From Granulosicoccus sp964390335 (GTDB taxonomy: Bacteria; Pseudomonadota; Gammaproteobacteria; Granulosicoccales; Granulosicoccaceae), in contig CAYMHU010000009.1 in the NCBI GenBank assembly GCA_964390335.1, positions 1 through 64,000 on the forward strand: 64,000 nucleotides of DNA, read 5' to 3'. The notes beneath the pieces were generated by a model. It had not been told where the DNA came from, ran no database searches, and saw only the letters and a list, made by a program, of their open reading frames with translations. This document shows, one piece after another, positions 26,567 to 37,100 of the stretch; positions within the stretch are counted from its first letter, which is position 1, and every line of letters begins with the position of its first letter. The position numbers and the translations under genes were made by a program.

Positions 26567-27202
26567 ATGAAAATCACCGTGAACAACACATCGATGATGC
26601 AGCCGATGTTTGAAAGTCAGCAACCCATTGAAAACAATACTGCGCCAATGCATCGAGCATACGGATTACTGGAGCCAGCAAGCACCGAGGGCGTATGCGA
26701 GCAGAGTTCTGTTATTCAACAATCACTGTTTTACCCGCAATCGAATAATAACAACGCACCAACAGTCAATGTCAATTGGGATGATGCACTGGCAATAGAT
26801 GCTGGAGTTCACTGTCAGCGTTTCGTTGTGTTCGGGTTTCACTTTGATGGCGATGACGAGTGGCTCAGAGTTTGGATAAAACCACAACAACGATTTTTAT
26901 GGATAACTCGCCCTTCCAATATGACCTACCGCTCCTATGCCGCTGTGACGATGAAAGCCTTATCAAAAATCCCACCAACCTGGGACGGCGTTCTGCACCC
27001 CTCACCGTTTCATTTGGAACACGGCTTGCCAAGCATACAGCATGAGCCTGGCATTCAAGCGATAGTGACTGACGCCGCCGCGAATGAGCATGGCGATTTA
27101 TGGTTTTCGGTGGTATTAACCCCGGCGTGCAGCAGATCGGCTGACTATTCACATCGACCGAACACCAACCGCGGTTGGATCAGAGCCCATCCAGAGCTCT
27201 AA
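26567..27202 (+). CDS. hypothetical protein, unknown family
   Basis: 211 residues with no signal peptide or membrane segment, and no match I know. Residues 1-70 are rich in N, Q, S and P and look disordered (SQQPIENNTAP, YPQSNNNNAP). Residues ~75-205 look globular, with a tryptophan-rich core: NWDDALAIDAG, DEWLRVWIKPQQRFLWITRP, IPPTWDGVLHP and HGDLWFSVVLTP. The start ATG at 26567 is the first in frame, and no strong ribosome-binding site is seen. Flanking intergenic regions exceed 100 bp on both sides, so it is probably monocistronic. Codon use and base composition resemble the neighbours, with no sign of transfer. Confidence 0.5.
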   Translation: MKITVNNTSMMQPMFESQQPIENNTAPMHRAYGLLEPASTEGVCEQSSVIQQSLFYPQSNNNNAPTVNVNWDDALAIDAGVHCQRFVVFGFHFDGDDEWLRVWIKPQQRFLWITRPSNMTYRSYAAVTMKALSKIPPTWDGVLHPSPFHLEHGLPSIQHEPGIQAIVTDAAANEHGDLWFSVVLTPACSRSADYSHRPNTNRGWIRAHPEL

Positions 27203-27312
27203 TCGCACAATCCGGATAATTCGCTTCACAGTAGCGCACAGACAGAGGTAACATAGTCAACACCCAAAACGACTAAATAACTCTGTATTCGGTACTTTTA
27301 TCTGGAACCCCC

Positions 27313-28335
27313 GTGCTGCGCCACCCACTGTACAAATCGCTACCGAAAATCACTGCAACGATAGTTTTCCTGTCTTTGCTCACATTTAACGTAAACGCAG
27401 AGCAAAGCTTGTTTCGAATTGGCACGGGTGGCGGTGGTGGCACTTATTTCCCGATCGGTACCATCATTGCCAAGTCACTGTTCAAAGCCAACATCGACAG
27501 ACAAGCAACCGACGACTGCCAAACCGAACTCCTACCGGTAGCACAACGTTCTAACGGGTCGGTTAGTAATATCAACGATATAAGCAATGGAATACTTGAA
27601 GCTGGATTGGTTCAAGCTGATGCATTGCAATGGGCTTACGAAGGCAGCGGACCATTTGAAGATTACAAGCCCATTCAAAACATCCGCGGCGTAGCCAGCT
27701 TGTACCTTGAAAGTGTGCACCTGGTAGCGAGAACAGATGCCAATATAAAGTCAGTGAGCGATTTACAAGGCAAACGAGTATCGTTGGATGAAGAGGGATC
27801 AGGCACACTGTTAGCTGTACTGCCAATCCTGAATGCATTTCAAATCGATACTGATGACATGGAGGCGGTCTATCTAAAACCCAGCGATACAATAGAACGA
27901 CTGAACTCTGGGGAACTCGATGCGTTTTTTATTATTGCCGGGTATCCAATAAAACCGATTTCCGATCTTGTTGATAATGGCATCGTCACGGTGATTCCGA
28001 TTGCCGGAGAGCCTGTTAGTACGTTATTGGAATCCTATCAATACTTTTCAGAACATGTTATTCCCGCGGACGTGTATGCAAATAAGCAAGCTATCCCCAC
28101 GCTAGGCGTTGCTGCGCAACTCATTTTATCCGACACACTGCCCGATGATGTTGCCTACTGCATAACAGCGGATCTTTGGCGCGTAGAAACAATGCAAGCA
28201 CTACGTACCGGACACAGCAAAGGTCATGAAGTGACTCTGGATTCGGCGCTAACCCAAATGCAGATACCTTTACATCCCGGGGCCAGACAATTCTACATTG
28301 AGCGCGGACTGTTACCATCAGGGCCTGCAAAATGA
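27313..28335 (+). CDS. TAXI-family periplasmic solute-binding protein
   Basis: 340 residues from a GTG at 27313. A signal peptide is clear (ITATIVFLSLLTFNVNA, cleavage near residue 30). The mature protein begins FRIGTGGGGGTYFPIGTIIA, the hallmark opening of TAXI (TRAP-associated extracytoplasmic immunogenic) proteins, and continues with VQADALQWAY, LQGKRVSLDEEGSGTL and LDAFFIIAGYP. Known relatives bind dicarboxylates or glutamate/glutamine-like ligands in the periplasm. The gene overlaps the histidine kinase gene by 4 bp (28332-28335), and no TRAP permease gene is in the operon. A role as the ligand-sensing partner of the kinase, rather than a transporter component, is therefore a reasonable inference. 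Confidence 0.85.
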   Translation: MLRHPLYKSLPKITATIVFLSLLTFNVNAEQSLFRIGTGGGGGTYFPIGTIIAKSLFKANIDRQATDDCQTELLPVAQRSNGSVSNINDISNGILEAGLVQADALQWAYEGSGPFEDYKPIQNIRGVASLYLESVHLVARTDANIKSVSDLQGKRVSLDEEGSGTLLAVLPILNAFQIDTDDMEAVYLKPSDTIERLNSGELDAFFIIAGYPIKPISDLVDNGIVTVIPIAGEPVSTLLESYQYFSEHVIPADVYANKQAIPTLGVAAQLILSDTLPDDVAYCITADLWRVETMQALRTGHSKGHEVTLDSALTQMQIPLHPGARQFYIERGLLPSGPAK

Positions 28336-30170
28336 ACTCAGATCGGCAGCAGCGTTTCGATACATCCACCGCATTCATCGCGTTATTACTCATATCCAGC
28401 GTGCTTGCGATTGGCGCATTTGTGTATAGCTCTACAACCCGAGTCACCGAGGCATTAGCTGAAGAGATTCTGGAGCAACAATACGATGTAGCTAATTTGC
28501 TACACGATTTTAATGGAGTCTTAGTTGCATTAGAACGAAACCGTTCCGAACGCACATCAGAAAATCGTTTAGCACTGATGAACGCGCTTAACAACTGCGA
28601 AGCTCAACTCTTGACTTTACGCTCCACCTACACGTTTGCAAGACTAGACGGCGCAGCCATAGCGCATGCTTTTGTCAGCCCAATAATTGCTGATGTTAAG
28701 CAATGGCTTAATCAAGGCATCTATGATTATCCGGGTAACCACCCCACGGTACTAAGCATCGCCACCAAACGCATGACCGAGCGCTACGATACGCTGCGCG
28801 AAATAGCAGCCGAAGCAGATAGAGTTGCAGTGGACCTCATTGCCGAACAATCTGATTATCTGGGCAGGTTCAGAAATTCAGCGATCACGATGCTATCAGC
28901 GTTTGCGTTGCTAGCCATGGGAATTGCAGCGTTATTGGTACGACAACGCAATCTCGAAATTTCAATTGGTGCTGAACGAGAACAAAAAGCTCAAGAGCTC
29001 ATAAGTGCCGAAACACGCGGTCGCCAATCTGCGGAACAAAAACTACTCGGGTCTGAGAAATTTCTCAGAGCAACAATCGATTCGCTGCCGGCGAAGATCG
29101 CTATTCTGAATAACGATGCAACCATTGCAGAGGTCAATGCTGCATGGCGGGATTCTACGATCTCAACTGAGCAAAACAATAACCAATGCACCATCGGTCA
29201 GAATTTCCAAGACGTATTACAATCGACAGCACAAAGCCCGTCGGAAGAAATGGGGTTAGAGGATATGTCTAAAGCTGTTAATGCTGTACTCAACAGTAAA
29301 CAAGACTATGCTCATTTTGATTACCCGGTGTTTAGTAACGATGCCCAGCAACAATGGACATCAATGACAGTGTCAAGCTTTGAAACAGCAAACCAACGAC
29401 ATGCGGTTTTGTCGTTAGAAGACATAAGTAAACGAAAAGAATTAGAGGAACAAGATCGGCAACTCAGAGCCGAACTTGCGCATGTTGCCCGCTTGACTAC
29501 CGCTGGCGAGCTAGCAACTGGGTTAGCGCATGAACTTAACCAACCGCTTACGGCCATTACGCATAATTGCGATGCCATACTAAGCGATGTAAAAACAGGC
29601 TCGGAAACCGACGCGGAGTATGTTGACACGCTTAACGATATATACGAGCAAGCCCAAAGAGCGGGCGGGATCATCCGCGGCATGCGTCACTTGGTTAAAA
29701 AAGGCAACGGCAATAAAGTACCTACCGATATCAACGAGCTGGTACGCGAAACCCTGCGACTGACCGGTCAGGAAGCGCGCGAAAAAGGCATAAATGTGCA
29801 GATGGATTTGGCTGATAACCTACCTAAACCCATTGTCGATCCGATTCAAATCCAGCAGGTCTTAATCAATCTGGAGCGCAATAGCGTAGAGGCTATGTGG
29901 CAACACAAATCGGAAAAACGCGAACTTTCTATATCCACCCACCAGCGCGACAGCAAATTCATTCAAATTAGTCTGCAAGATACTGGTCCGGGTGTGAGTA
30001 CTGAGTTCAGTCAGCACCTGTATACCGCGTTTCAAACCACGAAAGCAGACGGCATGGGGCTTGGATTATCCATCAGTCGTACAATTGTGGACGATCATGG
30101 TGGTAAACTGTGGCATGACAAGAGTCCAGCAGGTGATACGATATTTCACTTCACCGTAGCTTGCAATTAG
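28332..30170 (+). CDS. membrane sensor histidine kinase, FixL-like catalytic core
   Basis: 612 residues. TM1 is about residues 13-33 (FIALLLISSVLAIGAFVYSS), an alpha-helical periplasmic domain of ~150 residues follows, and TM2 is ~184-206 (ITMLSAFALLAMGIAALLV). A cytoplasmic coiled coil and a PAS domain (~245-365) lead to the HisKA box LAHELNQPLTAITHNCDAI with H400. The ATPase domain has the N box NLERNSVEAM, DTGPGVS and GMGLGLSIS. The HELNQPLTAI phosphorylation site is that of FixL/TodS/DctB-type kinases. The start overlaps the TAXI gene and the FixJ-like gene begins 11 bp after its stop, so the three likely form one signalling unit. Ligand input through the TAXI protein is inferred. Confidence 0.87.
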   Translation: MNSDRQQRFDTSTAFIALLLISSVLAIGAFVYSSTTRVTEALAEEILEQQYDVANLLHDFNGVLVALERNRSERTSENRLALMNALNNCEAQLLTLRSTYTFARLDGAAIAHAFVSPIIADVKQWLNQGIYDYPGNHPTVLSIATKRMTERYDTLREIAAEADRVAVDLIAEQSDYLGRFRNSAITMLSAFALLAMGIAALLVRQRNLEISIGAEREQKAQELISAETRGRQSAEQKLLGSEKFLRATIDSLPAKIAILNNDATIAEVNAAWRDSTISTEQNNNQCTIGQNFQDVLQSTAQSPSEEMGLEDMSKAVNAVLNSKQDYAHFDYPVFSNDAQQQWTSMTVSSFETANQRHAVLSLEDISKRKELEEQDRQLRAELAHVARLTTAGELATGLAHELNQPLTAITHNCDAILSDVKTGSETDAEYVDTLNDIYEQAQRAGGIIRGMRHLVKKGNGNKVPTDINELVRETLRLTGQEAREKGINVQMDLADNLPKPIVDPIQIQQVLINLERNSVEAMWQHKSEKRELSISTHQRDSKFIQISLQDTGPGVSTEFSQHLYTAFQTTKADGMGLGLSISRTIVDDHGGKLWHDKSPAGDTIFHFTVACN

Positions 30171-30181
30171 GGAGCGAACTT

Positions 30182-30811
30182 GTGGAAACCCAACAAAAAA
30201 ACGTTTACGTAGTTGATGATGACGTGTCGGTTCGTACAGCGCTGACACGCTCGTTGGAAAAACGGGGCTATAGCGTGTCCACTTATAACAGTGGTACCGA
30301 TTTTCTCGACAACTTCAGTTCGAATCTGCCCGGCTGTTTAGTGCTGGATGTCCGTATGCCAGGCATGAGTGGTTTGGACTTACAAGAGACAGTAGCAACA
30401 CGGTATCCGTCACTGCCAATCATCTTCATTACCGGACATGGCGATATACCAATGTCTGTTCGCGCCATGAAAAGCGGCGCATTTGAGTTTCTTGAAAAAC
30501 CCTACCCGGTCGAAGCGCTACAAGAACATATTGAAAAGGCGCTGGTTAAAAGTGCCGAGTTACAAGAACAAGAAAACAGCGCAAAAGAAATTAACCAACG
30601 TTTTGAAAAACTGACATCGCGAGAACTTGATGTTATGCGTTTGCTGGTTGCTGGCGTAGCAAACAATTCTAATAAAGAAATTGCACGCCAACTCGATATA
30701 AGCCACCGTACCGTTGACGATCACAGAGCGCGCATCATGTCTAAGATGCAGGCGCGCTCCCTTGCAGAATTGGTAGAAATGTCAAAGATATGCGGCATCC
30801 ACGAACCGTAA
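30182..30811 (+). CDS. FixJ/NarL-type response regulator
   Basis: 209 residues from a GTG at 30182, chosen because GGAG at 30171-30174 lies 7 bp upstream; a TTG at 30161 would overlap the kinase gene. The receiver has VVDDD, phosphoacceptor D56 in LVLDVRMPGMSG, T in IFITGHGD and K in FLEKPYP. A LuxR-type helix-turn-helix follows (TSRELDVMRLLVAG... NKEIARQLDISHRTVDDHRA, about residues 140-200). The order and the GHGDIPMSVRAMK stretch match FixJ/TodT/DctR-like activators. It is the expected partner of the adjacent FixL-like kinase and probably activates a transport or catabolic operon elsewhere. Confidence 0.87.
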   Translation: METQQKNVYVVDDDVSVRTALTRSLEKRGYSVSTYNSGTDFLDNFSSNLPGCLVLDVRMPGMSGLDLQETVATRYPSLPIIFITGHGDIPMSVRAMKSGAFEFLEKPYPVEALQEHIEKALVKSAELQEQENSAKEINQRFEKLTSRELDVMRLLVAGVANNSNKEIARQLDISHRTVDDHRARIMSKMQARSLAELVEMSKICGIHEP

Positions 30812-30815
30812 TTAA

Positions 30816-31469
30816 CTAGCCATTCGGCACGCCGTCAAAAAATTCCACTACGCCGGTTTCCAAAGAGTACTCCGCACCAACCACCCATAATTCGCCACTG
30901 TTAACTTTTTCTTGCAGCACCTGGGAGCCATGGCGTAAGTGATTAGCAGCCATGCTGACATTCGCGCGAATACCTTTTGCTATCAGTTCAGCTTGGTTCT
31001 CATGTGATGACGTATCCATCAAAGCCGCAATGGCAGGTTTGATTTGATCAACTATGGTGGTTAAATCGGGAGAGTGTCCACCTGTGGGCTGTTCAAGTTC
31101 GTCAATGGTGGCACGGATCGCACCGCAATTGCTATGACCCAAGACAACGATCAACGGTACGCCAAAGGACTGCACAGCAAACTCAATACTACCAACTTGC
31201 GACGGCGCGGCAATATTGCCTGCAACCCGAACCACGAACAAATCCCCTAAGCCCTGATCAAACACCAGCTCTGCCGGCACTCTTGAATCTGCACATCCCA
31301 GAACAATGGCATGGGGTTTCTGTCCGGCAGCCAGCTCAGGTCTGTGAGCCTGACTGGCTAAGGCATCTGCATCGCGTTGATTGCTGGAAAACCGTCGATT
31401 GCCTGCCTTGAGATTCTCGAGCGCATCGATCGGTAACATCGCACCTGCCGCATTGTGTGAATGGGTCAT
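30816..31469 (-). CDS. beta-carbonic anhydrase
   Basis: 217 residues. Zinc ligands are C59, H112 and C115, with the D61-R63 dyad, in VLGCADSRVPAE and LGHSNCGAI. AGNIAAPSQVGSIEFAV is the usual helix after the active-site loop. Length fits clade-typical bacterial enzymes. It interconverts CO2 and bicarbonate in the cytoplasm. No signal peptide is seen: the N-terminus is polar, with MTHSHNAAG. It converges with the FixJ-like gene (4 bp between stops) and is probably a monocistronic housekeeping gene. Confidence 0.9.
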   Translation of the reverse strand: MTHSHNAAGAMLPIDALENLKAGNRRFSSNQRDADALASQAHRPELAAGQKPHAIVLGCADSRVPAELVFDQGLGDLFVVRVAGNIAAPSQVGSIEFAVQSFGVPLIVVLGHSNCGAIRATIDELEQPTGGHSPDLTTIVDQIKPAIAALMDTSSHENQAELIAKGIRANVSMAANHLRHGSQVLQEKVNSGELWVVGAEYSLETGVVEFFDGVPNG

Positions 31470-31621
31470 GCAGAATTGGCTCTCAACTGTCGTTAGTTAA
31501 CCCGCATATTCTAAATTGCAGAGGCTCAAAAAGGGGACTGAGTCGCGCTATTTACTAGCTTTTAGTCCAGTTTTAAGCCCGTTAGCTAGCACTGGGCGCC
31601 ACAAACAGGGATACTAAACCC

Positions 31622-32326
31622 ATGAACATATTACTCGTTGAAGATCACCGTCTGGTCGCAGACGCTATGAAAATCATGCTCAAGGAAATAGAGCCCGGGG
31701 TTAATATCACCGCATGCTATTCCACTCAGCATGCACTATCCACCATCGACAGCGGCGCTGATCTCGATCTCATCCTGTCAGATCTGTTTATGCCCGGCAT
31801 AGACGGTATGGGGCTGCTTACAGGTCTGCGAAATCGCGGAGTCAACATTCCGGTTGTGATTATCAGCGGTGCCGACGACGATAAATACATTCGCTCAGCC
31901 ATCAAAAAAGGCGCTTCCGGGTATATCAAGAAAACCCTGCCAGGCGCCGAAATGATGGCCGGTTTACGTCAAGTGTTATCAGGTGGTCGGTTTTTTCCCG
32001 ATCGCTTTTTATCCAACGAGTCGCACCAAAGCACGCAACGACCTTCTGAAAAGCGCGCTATATCTAGTGCCACCAGTGTTCCTACACCGGGTGAAAAACA
32101 GCTGCAAGTGCTAAACCTGATGGCTGAAGGCAACTCAAACAAACAAATCTCGCAAATCATTGGTATTTCTGAAGCAACGGTTAAATACCATACATCGCAG
32201 TTGTTTAAGTTATTGTCAGTAAAAAACAGAACATCATGCGTTCGAGAAGCTCAAAACTGTGGGCTACTGGAAACCCACTTCGATGAACCCGTCAAACATC
32301 CAGGCGTTGCCCCACTCACGCAGTAA
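31622..32326 (+). CDS. NarL/LuxR-family response regulator
   Basis: 234 residues. The receiver carries LLVEDH, phosphoacceptor D54 in LILSDLFMPGIDG, S/G in VVIISGADD and K in SGYIKKTLPG. A LuxR-type DNA-binding domain follows a flexible linker: PGEKQLQVLNLMAEGNSNKQ then SQIIGISEATVKYHTSQLF (about residues 155-200). No kinase gene adjoins it, so it is an orphan. The start ATG at 31622 follows an intergenic region of 152 bp shared with the divergent carbonic anhydrase gene. The target is unknown. Confidence 0.85.
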   Translation: MNILLVEDHRLVADAMKIMLKEIEPGVNITACYSTQHALSTIDSGADLDLILSDLFMPGIDGMGLLTGLRNRGVNIPVVIISGADDDKYIRSAIKKGASGYIKKTLPGAEMMAGLRQVLSGGRFFPDRFLSNESHQSTQRPSEKRAISSATSVPTPGEKQLQVLNLMAEGNSNKQISQIIGISEATVKYHTSQLFKLLSVKNRTSCVREAQNCGLLETHFDEPVKHPGVAPLTQ

Positions 32327-32337
32327 TCTGAATTCAA

Positions 32338-32886
32338 TTACCTAGCAGTAGAATTCGATGGCGACGCAGATGGTGTTTTGCTTGTGCCGGACAACAGCGC
32401 ATACGGTAGTAACGCCGCGACTGCCACGAGCCATTTAACACCTAAGTCACCCACAGCCCATTGATTCCATGGCTCACCAGTGCCGAAGAATGCCAAGCCG
32501 TAAAACAGAAACGTGTCTATGACCGTGCTAATCACAGACGACGCAAATGGCGCTATCCACCAGGTTCGGGCCCGTAGTTTGTCGAAAACGGATACGTCTA
32601 ATAGCTGCGCAATTAAAAATGCCGTTCCGGAAGCCAATGCAATACGCATATCAGCAAAGTACAAGGACGCAGCAATACCCACAACGAAACCAACGAAAAC
32701 CACTTGACGAGCCTTTGTGACCCCATAGTGTCTGTTGACTAAGTCAGTGACTAAAAACGCAAACGGAAACGTTAATGTGCCCCACGTAAGCCAGTCGTTC
32801 ACAGGAATAGCGACCAGAATATTGGACACGACAATGACAATGGCCATTGCCACAATCGATAAAATTAGGGCGTTTCTGGGATTCAC
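32338..32886 (-). CDS. yhhQ: queuosine precursor transporter, YhhQ/VUT family
   Basis: 182 residues from a GTG at 32886 with CAGGA just upstream. Five to six membrane segments are visible, and the conserved signature WGTLTFPFAFLVTDLVNRHYG (about residues 35-55, shown in part as TFPFAFLVTDLVNRHYG) is that of the VUT/ECF-like YhhQ family. YhhQ of E. coli imports the 7-deazaguanine preQ0/preQ1 for tRNA queuosine. A polar, serine-rich C-terminal tail is present. I looked for a preQ1-type riboswitch in the 96 bp upstream and saw no convincing one. It could be co-transcribed from the aminotransferase gene upstream. Confidence 0.8.
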   Translation of the reverse strand: MNPRNALILSIVAMAIVIVVSNILVAIPVNDWLTWGTLTFPFAFLVTDLVNRHYGVTKARQVVFVGFVVGIAASLYFADMRIALASGTAFLIAQLLDVSVFDKLRARTWWIAPFASSVISTVIDTFLFYGLAFFGTGEPWNQWAVGDLGVKWLVAVAALLPYALLSGTSKTPSASPSNSTAR

Positions 32887-32982
32887 ACGTATTCCTGCTG
32901 ACTACACTGAGGCCGCGAATTTTACTCTTTTACGGTAAAATATGCTGGAAATACCAATAAATAGACCGCAAAAAGCGACTAT

Positions 32983-33978
32983 TTACACGCCTACAAGCCA
33001 GCCGTACTTATCGTCGGCTTGACCCCATTGGATTGCGTTGAGCTGTGCACGGAGTTCGCGGATGCGCGGTCCGGGTTGGCCGGAGCCAACTTGAATTTCA
33101 CGGCCTTTGTAAATAAACGTGCATACGGCCGAGAACACAGCAGCCGTGCCTGTCAAACCGGCCTCAGTATCGCCTTTGGCACAGCTCTCTAGTAGCTCAT
33201 CAACCGCGAAATCGCGCTCCTCTATGGTTAACCCGTTATCTCGGGCAAGCGTTAACAGCGACTCACGGGTAACACCGTGCAGAAAGGAATCGTCCAGCGC
33301 TTTGGTAATCAGTTTGTCTTCGGTTAGCAGTACAAAATTTGCGGCACCGGTTTCCTGAATGTCGCCATTCGGACAAAACAGAACCTGCTGAGCCTGATGC
33401 TCTTTCTTGGCTCTTTCGATATGTTTGAGCGCACTGGCGTAGTTACCGCCTCCCTTCACCATGCCATGATCAGGCCCGCAGCGCACGCCTTGATCATCTA
33501 GCACAATGCGAAGCGCTGCTTCGCCACCGGCAAAATAATCGCCTACTGGCGATAGTAAGATAAACAGACTGGACGTATCGCTGGGATCGGCTGCTTTACC
33601 GATAGCGGCTTCCGTGCCTATGTGCGTTGGGCGGATATACATGGATGCTGGCGGTGCCGGAACTTCATCCCGATACTGAGCAACAATCTGGGTAATCATT
33701 TGCTCGGTGAGATTGGTGTCTATGGGTGGCATGTACAGCAGTTCACTGCTTTGTTTCAATCGGGCTATATTGCGGTCCATGCGAAAGATTTTTACGGAAC
33801 CGTCGGCGTGTTTGAAGGCTTTCAAGCCCTCGAAGCACGTACTGGCATAGTGAAACACATGCGCGGCCGGGTGCAGACTAATAGAATCGGCACTGACCGT
33901 TTCTATATCGCTCCAACCGTTGTCAAAATAACTGATCGTCATTTGCGGCATGAATGCCGTGCCGAAGTCCCCAGCCAT
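32983..33978 (-). CDS. ilvE: branched-chain amino acid aminotransferase (fold IV)
   Basis: 331 residues. The PLP lysine is K175 in HGMVKGGGNYASAL, and HYASTCFEGLKAFK (43-56), SMYIRPTHIG (112-121) and ETGAANFVLL are class IV hallmarks. The KxGGNY layout is like the eukaryote-type BCAT branch rather than the shorter E. coli IlvE. It transfers the amino group between Leu/Ile/Val and 2-oxoglutarate in the cytoplasm, in both synthesis and breakdown. The 213 bp to the divergent putA gene carry their promoters; I see no attenuator peptide. Confidence 0.85.
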   Translation of the reverse strand: MAGDFGTAFMPQMTISYFDNGWSDIETVSADSISLHPAAHVFHYASTCFEGLKAFKHADGSVKIFRMDRNIARLKQSSELLYMPPIDTNLTEQMITQIVAQYRDEVPAPPASMYIRPTHIGTEAAIGKAADPSDTSSLFILLSPVGDYFAGGEAALRIVLDDQGVRCGPDHGMVKGGGNYASALKHIERAKKEHQAQQVLFCPNGDIQETGAANFVLLTEDKLITKALDDSFLHGVTRESLLTLARDNGLTIEERDFAVDELLESCAKGDTEAGLTGTAAVFSAVCTFIYKGREIQVGSGQPGPRIRELRAQLNAIQWGQADDKYGWLVGV

Positions 33979-34191
33979 ATTTCTGTTCCCAAATTACGTT
34001 GTTGTCTACTTTACACAACTGCAATCACCGCGCCTAGTACTCCAGCACATCAATGTCTATCCCACATTTCCCGAATTCCCGTATCCGGCAATTGACGAGC
34101 AGTAAGGCTGACATATTGACTAGGCGCGGCCAGTGGTATCATTTGGTCATGCCTGACGCCCACGATTCGGGTAAGCACATACGAGAGCATC

Positions 34192-37100
34192 ATGAGTCAC
34201 CTGCACCCGCTACGGGAAAAAATCAGAGCACGGTATCGACAGACTGAACCGGAAATTGTTCGAGAATTACTATCCGAGATTGGACTTAATTCGCGCGAGC
34301 GGTTTATGTTGCGTGAAACGGCAGCTGCCACGGTCACCGAACTTCGGCAAAAAAATGATCCCAGCATAATGGAAAGCTTTTTGGGTGAATACGGATTATC
34401 AACCAAAGAAGGCATAGGGTTGATGTGTTTGGCTGAAGCATTGCTGCGCGTGCCCGATGCAACTACTATTGATGAGCTCATTGCCGACAAAATCGAACCG
34501 TCCAACTGGGGCTTACATCTTGGGCAATCCAGTTCTTCGTTAGTCAATGCCTCAACGTGGGCGTTGCTCCTGACAGGGCAACTACTCGATGACGGCGCAG
34601 GTGACCATCATCTGCACCCAGTAACCGCTCTGCGTTCGCTCATTAAACGCTTGGGCGAGCCCGTGGTGCGGACCGCCGTTAGCCAGGCCATGAAATTTCT
34701 GGGCAAACAATTTGTTCTGGGACAAACAATAGAAGAAGCTGTGAGCGAAGCAGCCGAACTGGAGTCACAAGGTTATACCTATTCTTACGATATGCTCGGC
34801 GAAGCAGCACGTACTGCGAACGATGCCGAGCGTTATTTTCAGGCCTATGCGCATGCCATAAAACAAATTAGCAACAACACCGGCGACGATATCATTAGCA
34901 AACCCGGCATCTCGATAAAACTATCTGCCCTGCACCCGCGATACGAATATACACACAAACAAACCGTGATGGACGAGCTGCTGCCAAAAGCACAGGCTTT
35001 GGTCGATCTGGCTGCCGATGCCAACATCGGATTAAATATTGATGCGGAAGAAGCAGACAGACTCGATCTATCATTGGATCTCATTGAATCGCTAATGGCT
35101 AACACCGCACATAAGCAATGGCGAGGTTTTGGTGTAGTCGTTCAGTCTTATGGCCGTAGAGCTTTACCGGTTATAGACTGGTTGATAGAGCGTTGCCATC
35201 ACTATAACACCCACATTATGGTGCGATTGGTTAAAGGCGCTTATTGGGATGCGGAAATAAAGCAGGCGCAAGAGCTCGGTTTGGCCAACTTTCCAGTGTT
35301 CACGCGCAAAGCGCATACCGATGTGAGCTATATTGTTTGTGCTCAGCGACTACTGAACAATCGCGATGTCATCTATCCGCAATTTGCAACTCATAACGCG
35401 CATACTGTCAGCACTATACGATACCTTGCCGGACCTGAAACAGACAGCTATGAATTTCAGCGATTGCATGGTATGGGTGAGGCACTGCATCAGCATATTA
35501 AGCAGCAGCACAATACGCGCTGCCGAATCTATGCGCCAGTAGGCGCACATGTCGATTTGCTGGCTTATTTAGTTAGGCGTTTACTGGAAAACGGTGCAAA
35601 CAGTTCGTTCGTGAATCAGATTGTGAATACCGACATCAGTGCTATGGATGTAGCCCGTTGTCCGATCGAAGAAACGCATTCATTCGTCAACACCGAACAC
35701 CCCGCCATCAAAAAACCGTTGGACCTATTTAAACCTGAACGCGTTAACTCGAAAGGGTATCGAATAAACGATCCAGCTTCGATACAACCGCTGCTCGATG
35801 CGCGCGATACATTTAAATCGAGGAAGTGGACCGCGCGAACCATAGCCGGTCGTAAAAGCTCTCAATCGCAAGCACAACAAATTCTCAATCCGGCAAATTC
35901 AGACGATGTGGTCGGCACGGTACACGAAGCACTAGTGGAAGATGTCACTGAAGCGGTGAGCACCGCAATAGCCAAGCAATCCATCTGGCAACACACAGAC
36001 CAATCGCACCGTAGCGCTTGTCTTATGCGTGCAGCAGATTTGTACGAAGACAACATTGCTGAGCTTTGCGCGTTAACATGCCGCGAAGCTGGCAAACATT
36101 TATTAGATGGGATTTCTGAAGTACGCGAAGCGGTCGATTTTCTTCGGTATTATGCTTGTCAGGCACAGCAAACACACAACTCTACGCAAGCTCGCGGCGT
36201 AATCGCGTGCATCAGTCCATGGAATTTTCCACTTGCTATTTTTAGCGGTCAAATTGCAGCAGCCTTGGTTGTTGGTAACTCGGTCATTGCAAAACCCGCT
36301 GAACAAACGCCATTGATAGCAGCCAGAGCCGTTGAGTTAATGCATGCCGCTGGCATCCCTTTAGAGGCCTTGCAACTACTACCGGGCAACGGTGCCGACA
36401 TTGGGAATGCGCTTATTAGCGATAAACGTATAGACGGTGTGTGCTTTACAGGCTCAACCGGCGTGGCTAAACATATCGAACTGACATTAGCGAATCGCAC
36501 CTGCCTGGAAGTAGAGTCCGGGGCCAGTACCGACCCGATGCTAATTGCAGAAACCGGTGGTTTAAATGCGATGATAGCCGACACCACAGCTTTAACAGAG
36601 CAAGTGGTACGCGATGTCGTTATGTCGGCGTTTCAAAGCGCCGGACAACGTTGCTCTGCTTTACGTATTTTGTATATTCAGGAAGAAGCGCAAGATCGAC
36701 TACTAACAATGCTTGCCGGAGCATTGGATACACTCAACGTAGGCGACCCTTGGTCTGTACACACCGATGTGGGACCCGTTATAGACACACAGGCTCAAAC
36801 AAAAATTAACAACTATATTGAAAAGCAGCGACACGACGGCAAAGTGATCAAGCAAATACCGATACCCGACGAAGGGTCTTTTTGTAGTCCAACCATTGTT
36901 AGGGTTAATGGCATTGAAGACATGGATGAAGAAATTTTTGGTCCAGTACTGCATGTCGCATCGTACAAATCATCTGAGCTCGATCAAGTCATTAAAAATA
37001 TCAACGCTGCAGGCTATGGCTTAACATTTGGATTGCATACACGGATTGACGATCGGGTACAGAGCATTGTCGATCAAGTCAATGCCGGTAATATATATGT

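Noticed and set aside
32887..32982. preQ1 riboswitch before yhhQ
   Set aside because: No A-rich tail pairing with a compact stem-loop of the known preQ1 classes could be made out by eye.
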